Source of the DNA: Obelidium mucronatum
Lineage: Eukaryota; Chytridiomycota; Chytridiomycetes; Chytridiales; Chytriomycetaceae
DNA length: 64,000 nt
Direction of reading: 5' to 3'
Assembly: GCA_025765595.1 (NCBI GenBank)
Contig: JAIVFH010000022.1
Location: 1 to 64,000 of the forward strand
The notes beneath the pieces were generated by a model that was not told the DNA's origin, made no database searches, and saw only the letters and a program-made list of their open reading frames with translations. This document shows positions 59,826-64,000 of the stretch, piece by piece (the stretch's first letter is position 1; each line of letters opens with the position of its first letter). A program made the translations under genes and the position numbers.

Positions 59826-61106
59826 ATGGAAGCAGCAGCAGAGGCAGCACCGGTGCCGAGCCAGCCGCAGATCCCAGGCCGCACGAGCTCGGTGACGCCG
59901 ATGGTGCGGGTCGCCAAGCCCGGCGTCACACGTCGCACCGAGTCAGCCGCACGTGACGCCGCCGCGCCGCCGCCCGCGCGCCCGCCGCCGCGCTCGACGA
60001 GCCACAAGCCGGCGGCGGCCCCGCACGCGCGCGGGGGCGGCGCCCAGGCGCTGATTACGCCGCGGACGTCGTCGGCGAAGTATGCGTCGAGCACACTGCC
60101 AAGGCAGCGCCAGAAGGAACTGACGGATGCTGTGAAGGCGACAGGCGACTCGTCAGAGCCAGCTTCAACTCCGACTCTGATGAGGGCTGAAACACCGGAT
60201 TCGCAGCCTACATCAACTGTGGAATCAGAATCACAAACACTGACACAACCACCGACACCGACTCCCCTGCCTACACCGCCATCATCCAAGAAAAAACTAT
60301 TTTCATCATTCTCCAATATTGTCAATACCCTCAAGCGAAACAACAACAATAAGGAGAACAAGGAGAATAATTCAGTTGAGACGACATCAACACCGTCCGT
60401 CACATTGAACCCCGATGCAGATATGATCTCCCGTTTCAAAACGCAAGTAATGAATCAATCATCATCAGTATCGACCTCCAAATTCTCGTTCCCTCATATT
60501 GGCAAAAGGCCTATTGCAAGTATCACCCGTAGTCCAAGTGAGACAGAAGTGGAACCTGATTCTAAAAAACTGGAGACAACCAGCGATACGATACAAGCAG
60601 CAGCAGCAATATCTTCATCACCTTCAGAAATAATTAAAAAGAAGCCATGGTTCCCAGAAACGGTTTCAAAATGCACAACCGAGATGGACGATCCATTACA
60701 TAATCCATACACTTTCAAGTTCAAGTGTCCCAAAAAGTCGGCCATGAAAGCTTCATCAGCATCAGCAACAGCATCAGCATCAGCATCTTTAGCAATCTCT
60801 GCATTACCGCCGCCATCAAAAACGAAACTTCAACAAGAGAAAAGTGGCTCTTCTTCTCCAATTGTTGTTGGAGATCTCGACGATCAGTTCCTTGTCAAGG
60901 GATACGTGGATACAGAGATCCAAGTTTCAATCGTAGTTTCTCGATTGAACACCCTCTTGAAGGATGTCGTTTCCCATCTTGAACGTGAAATTGAAGCACT
61001 TGTGGGCCAAAAAGTGCGAATTGTGTTGATGCGAACAAAAGATAAAGATTCGGAATGGGTGGACGTGCATGTGGGTGGAGTGGACAAGGAAGGTGGAAGA
61101 GATTGA
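59826..61106 (+). CDS. Unrecognised, mostly disordered basic protein
   Basis: 426 aa, one exon, start MEAAAEAAPVPSQPQ. Residues 1-110 are Ala/Pro/Arg-rich with high GC; the middle is Ser/Thr-rich with KKKLFSSFSNIVNTLKRNNN and a Pro/Thr run. Residues about 350-420 look folded: DQFLVKGYVDTEIQVSIVVS, VVSHLEREIEALVGQKVRIV, a helix-strand pattern. Stop at 61104-61106. No family recognised. The GC change between the first 250 bases and the rest is marked. The opposite-strand frame at 59765-60439 is a shadow. Confidence 0.6.
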   Translation: MEAAAEAAPVPSQPQIPGRTSSVTPMVRVAKPGVTRRTESAARDAAAPPPARPPPRSTSHKPAAAPHARGGGAQALITPRTSSAKYASSTLPRQRQKELTDAVKATGDSSEPASTPTLMRAETPDSQPTSTVESESQTLTQPPTPTPLPTPPSSKKKLFSSFSNIVNTLKRNNNNKENKENNSVETTSTPSVTLNPDADMISRFKTQVMNQSSSVSTSKFSFPHIGKRPIASITRSPSETEVEPDSKKLETTSDTIQAAAAISSSPSEIIKKKPWFPETVSKCTTEMDDPLHNPYTFKFKCPKKSAMKASSASATASASASLAISALPPPSKTKLQQEKSGSSSPIVVGDLDDQFLVKGYVDTEIQVSIVVSRLNTLLKDVVSHLEREIEALVGQKVRIVLMRTKDKDSEWVDVHVGGVDKEGGRD

Positions 61107-61367
61107 TTGGAGAATCCGGGTTTCAGAGTGTTGGGATCATCAAATGCTGGTTCATTTGGTTGTTGAGGTTTGATATCTCGTGGTGTTCTTTTTTTTTTTT
61201 TGCATATTTTCGTTTCTCTTTTTCGTTTTTTGCATATTGCAAGGCTGCTTCCGTCAGATTAAAGTGTACTCTGCAAGTGATTTATTGTACCGAAGCGTCT
61301 TGGTCAATTTGCGTCTCGACAAACAAACAAATCAAGTAGACAAAAAACACCCAAACAAAAACAGAAA

Positions 61368-61841
61368 ATGGCCGACAAGCAGCAGTCCAAGTTCTCGCTC
61401 AAGGCAATGTTCACCAAGGAGCAGCCGCCAAAGCAGCCCGAGCCAGTCAGTGTCGAGCAGGTCCAAGAGCAGCTTACTGCCCTCGTGGGATCCACTGCCG
61501 CTAGCGTCAACGCCACGATCCACAGCTACCAGGACGCTGCCAGTCATCGCGTCCAGTCGATCGCCAACGAGGCCTCGAGTCTGACCCACCAGGCCCAAGT
61601 AGCCGCTGAGCAGAACTTTGCAAAGCTGCAGGAAGAGGCAAAGAAACAGCAGGCTCAGCTGGCTGCTGCGTCGTCTTCTTATACTTCTGCCTCAACTACT
61701 CCTGCTCCTGCTCCTGCTGCGGCAGCGGGCAAGACTCCAGCTGTTGACATCAAGCTTACCCAAGAACAAATCTACATTGCATCGTCCGTTGCGATCGTTG
61801 CTGCTATCGGCGCCATTGTTTTCATGAAGCTTGCAAAGTAA
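61368..61841 (+). CDS. Tail-anchored protein with amphipathic repeats
   Basis: 157 aa, one exon. The N-terminal motif QSKFSLKAMFTKEQ is shared with the next gene. The middle (VEQVQEQLTALVGSTAASVN to AKLQEEAKKQQAQLAAAS) is Ala/Gln-rich and helical, like perilipin or apolipoprotein-type amphipathic helices. A short Pro/Ala linker leads to a single hydrophobic segment at the very C-terminus (IYIASSVAIVAAIGAIVFMK), ending in Lys. This layout predicts insertion into ER, mitochondrial outer or peroxisomal membrane after translation. Function unknown. Confidence 0.66.
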   Translation: MADKQQSKFSLKAMFTKEQPPKQPEPVSVEQVQEQLTALVGSTAASVNATIHSYQDAASHRVQSIANEASSLTHQAQVAAEQNFAKLQEEAKKQQAQLAAASSSYTSASTTPAPAPAAAAGKTPAVDIKLTQEQIYIASSVAIVAAIGAIVFMKLAK

Positions 61842-62041
61842 AGAAAATGTCGATCATCATCAGCGATTCCTTTTTTTTTCACCACCTTTCGTGTTTTTAA
61901 TTATTTTTTGAGAGACAAGCCTCATGTTCCTGAAACAAAAAAATAAAGGCCTTTTCAAGTATTTCCCGTGCTCTCTTGTATCCACAAATTAGCATTTTAC
62001 CTTTCTACTTTTCTTTTTCTTTTTTGAAATCATATTTAAAT

Positions 62042-62650
62042 ATGGTAAACAGAAAACGAAGGTTCTCGTTGAAAGGCATCTTCAACAAGGACCATCACAA
62101 CATGCCAGAAGTGGCACAACAATCATCAACGAGTGATGATAGTTCTCCAACTTCTCCTCCTTCTGTTGTCGCGTTGTTGGAGTCAGTACCGGAACAGCAC
62201 ACAGACGACGTCAACTTTGATTTAATCGCTGTCGCCCATGCTGAATCATCGGCGACTGCTGCTACGGCTACTACTGCACTCAATAGTGTTACTGTTAGAG
62301 ATACCAGCCCCGATGCTCCGCCGGCGACTTTTGAACCTGTACCGTCCAACCATATTGTCAATGCGGAATCCAACTGCGATCCACGTTCAATGCCTGTCGA
62401 TGATAATACATTACTCGTCATTGGAAATAGTATTGCAGGACAAGATTTGAACTCGGCTGGCAGCATAGCAGTCGTAGACGCGAGTCCATCGCTGTCAAAC
62501 TCAACTTCAAATCTGACTACTAGCAGTCGCCTCCTGAAAACCTCAAATATTATCATTATCAATAGTCCGTTATACTTGAATGTCGCGTCTTTCTTCGTGG
62601 GTGTTGCGTGTGGGATCACAATAACGTGGCTTAGAGCTTCTCGAATCTGA
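62042..62650 (+). CDS. Tail-anchored paralogue of the preceding gene
   Basis: About 202 aa, one exon, start MVNRKRRFSLKGIFNKDHH. The motif RRFSLKGIFNKD corresponds to SKFSLKAMFTKE in the gene 200 bases upstream, and both proteins end with one hydrophobic segment (here YLNVASFFVGVACGITITWL) near the terminus. The region between is acidic, Ser/Thr/Ala-rich and unrelated in detail. The pair is probably an old tandem duplication with only the two ends conserved. Function unknown. Confidence 0.6.
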   Translation: MVNRKRRFSLKGIFNKDHHNMPEVAQQSSTSDDSSPTSPPSVVALLESVPEQHTDDVNFDLIAVAHAESSATAATATTALNSVTVRDTSPDAPPATFEPVPSNHIVNAESNCDPRSMPVDDNTLLVIGNSIAGQDLNSAGSIAVVDASPSLSNSTSNLTTSSRLLKTSNIIIINSPLYLNVASFFVGVACGITITWLRASRI

Positions 62651-62837
62651 GCTTGAACCTAAACCGAAAATCTGAAACTCTCATAACTGCTGCCTCATTT
62701 CTTATTTATAAAAGTTATCGCGTGCCTCATAGGAAAATTGATTGTGAATAGAGTCCCCATATTGTGCAGAATAACGAATGTGTCTATTTAACTTTTTAAA
62801 ACCCCTATGAAAATGCTTCTGTGAAACAAACGAGTGC

Positions 62838-64000
62838 TCACACCAAACACAATATCTGATATTTACATATTTCCACTTCTCTACCATCCACGGTCATTTT
62901 CGCACCAGTGTAACCCTTGGCTGCAACTTTCCCAAGACACAGTGAAAATTGCTCCTTCCCTATTTTTACCCCCAACACTGTCTTTTGATACTTGAGCTCG
63001 CCACGAGCAACATGCAAGAAAGTTCCATCGTCTTCCATCCCAGCAACAAGTGCCCTCTCGGGAACTTGACCATTCTCAGCATTTACCCAAGCCAATCCAT
63101 CATAGCACGTTAAAATCTCATGCCCAAACGAGATGCGTACTTCTCGATCGAAATAGGCAACAACCGGAACTTTCCAACCCATTTGAATTTTCCCAACCAA
63201 TAACGAGTTGCCCAATCTTGGCGCGCGCTAAATACAGTGGCTCCCCATGAAAATCAAGACCCGCGAATTCAGTACGTTTCCCATTCCTCTGAAACTCTGG
63301 AACACCACCGGACGGCGGGACTTTGACCCAATAATCCGACTTGTGCATTTTGGAATCCAGTATCCGATGTGCTGTTGTAGTTCTCGGGACAGCTGAAACG
63401 GCCCTTGTGATCCCGTTTATCAGAACTTGGCCGCCCTTCCTTGACGTAGAGGACTCGTCCGTCAAACTCGGCTGCGACTTCGAGTTCCAAGGGGGAAAAC
63501 TCGGCGGGATCCATGGCGAGAAACGAGGGGAGCAAAGCGGCGCGGTAGATTGTGCTCACGAGTTCACTGCAGAAAATGTTTTTTGACTCCTGCGATGAAG
63601 ATAGACCCAAGGTTTTGAAAGTTGCTGATACGCCCTTCCCGATAGAGTATAGTTTCTCGCTGGCGGATGCAATCACTTTCGCAATGTTGCCTAAAGGGTA
63701 ACTGTGGTTCTTGTATTGATTGTGTATGTCAAGCAAGAAGCGGGGGTTCTTTTGTAATCGTTTTGAAACGTGCGATCGATGTGTTGGGGAGAGAGGGCAG
63801 ACTGCGACGTCGCAAGTCGACTCTTCGACAACAGCCAGAAAGTCTCTGATCTGAGGTCCTAGATGCGATTTCCCCGGCGGCCGATCCACGGGGAGAACTG
63901 TTGAATAAACGATCCCGGCCACTTCTCCGCTAAACACGGATTCGTAAATGTACAGCTTGCCGTCTTCGAGACAGGGGAGAGGGAGGACTGATTTGTCGAC
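62838..64000 (-). CDS. Permuted papain-like (NlpC/P60, YiiX type) domain plus DM9 repeats, 5' end missing
   Basis: The frame is open to the right edge, so the start is outside. The first visible part has LEDGKLYIYESVFSGEVAG, DRPPGKSHLGPQIRDFL, then FCSELVSTIYRAALLP and DPAEFSPLE, as in permuted papain-fold amidases/peptidases, with the catalytic Cys in NIFCSEL. After a linker (AVPRTTTAHRILDSKM) come two DM9-like repeats: DYWVKVPPSGGVPEF ... GEPLYLARAK and AWVNAENGQVPERALVAGME ... GTFLHVARGELKYQK. Stop at 62838. Two +1 slips (near 63450 and 63215) are needed to join the parts. DM9 proteins bind mannose in bivalves; a role in wall or glycan recognition here is inference. Confidence 0.62.

Noticed and set aside
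59765..60439. 224-codon minus-strand ORF
   Set aside because: Complement of a low-complexity, high-GC sense gene; no independent support.

Overview
The window looks like nuclear DNA of a zoosporic true fungus, most likely a chytrid. Support comes from densely packed genes with short (about 45-90 nt) GT-AG introns, secreted chitinase, subtilase and multicopper-oxidase genes, and a homologue of the flagellar/sperm protein IQCH. A ferroportin-like exporter and a PHF10-like SAY+PHD subunit also point to an early-diverging lineage. The species is not identifiable by eye. All calls come from reading translations and splice sites; no database search was run.

Layout. 1-2 kb: 5' part of the replisome adaptor Ctf4/WDHD1 (minus). 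2.1-6.6 kb: a very large modular GH18 chitinase (minus). 6.6-8.6 kb: mostly homopolymer-rich non-coding DNA around a two-exon small gene. 8.7-11 kb: a protein with six Spa2-like helical repeats (minus). 11.3-15.9 kb: a secreted laccase-like oxidase whose N-terminal stalk is built from tandemly duplicated exon-intron cassettes. 16.2-18.8 kb: a Rad53/Chk2-type kinase with three FHA domains. 18.9-22.4 kb: isopentenyl phosphate kinase and threonyl-tRNA synthetase in divergent orientation. 22.8-26.3 kb: PHF10-like chromatin-remodelling subunit. 26.4-28 kb: a small membrane protein and further members of a small-protein family. 28.7-30.6 kb: proteinase K-like subtilase.

30.9-49 kb is an array of four plasma-membrane/vacuolar-type Ca2+-ATPase genes (A-D). 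B appears to be a hybrid from unequal crossing-over between A and C, with C's promoter and 5' half joined to A's 3' half. D is an older, diverged copy. 49.2-57.2 kb holds a divergent pair: a HOY1/Phx1-type homeodomain factor (minus) and a long IQCH-like gene (plus). 57.3-62.7 kb has an ML/NPC2-like lipid carrier, a ferroportin-like transporter, a disordered protein and two related tail-anchored proteins. The right edge cuts a gene combining a permuted papain-like domain with DM9 repeats (minus).

Many otherwise well-preserved genes are broken by single-base frame changes, and most of these are +1. Unpolished assembly is the simplest reading, so the breaks should not be taken as pseudogenisation without read-level checks. 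Functionally the window mixes housekeeping (replication, checkpoint, tRNA charging, chromatin), calcium and iron export, and secreted enzymes.
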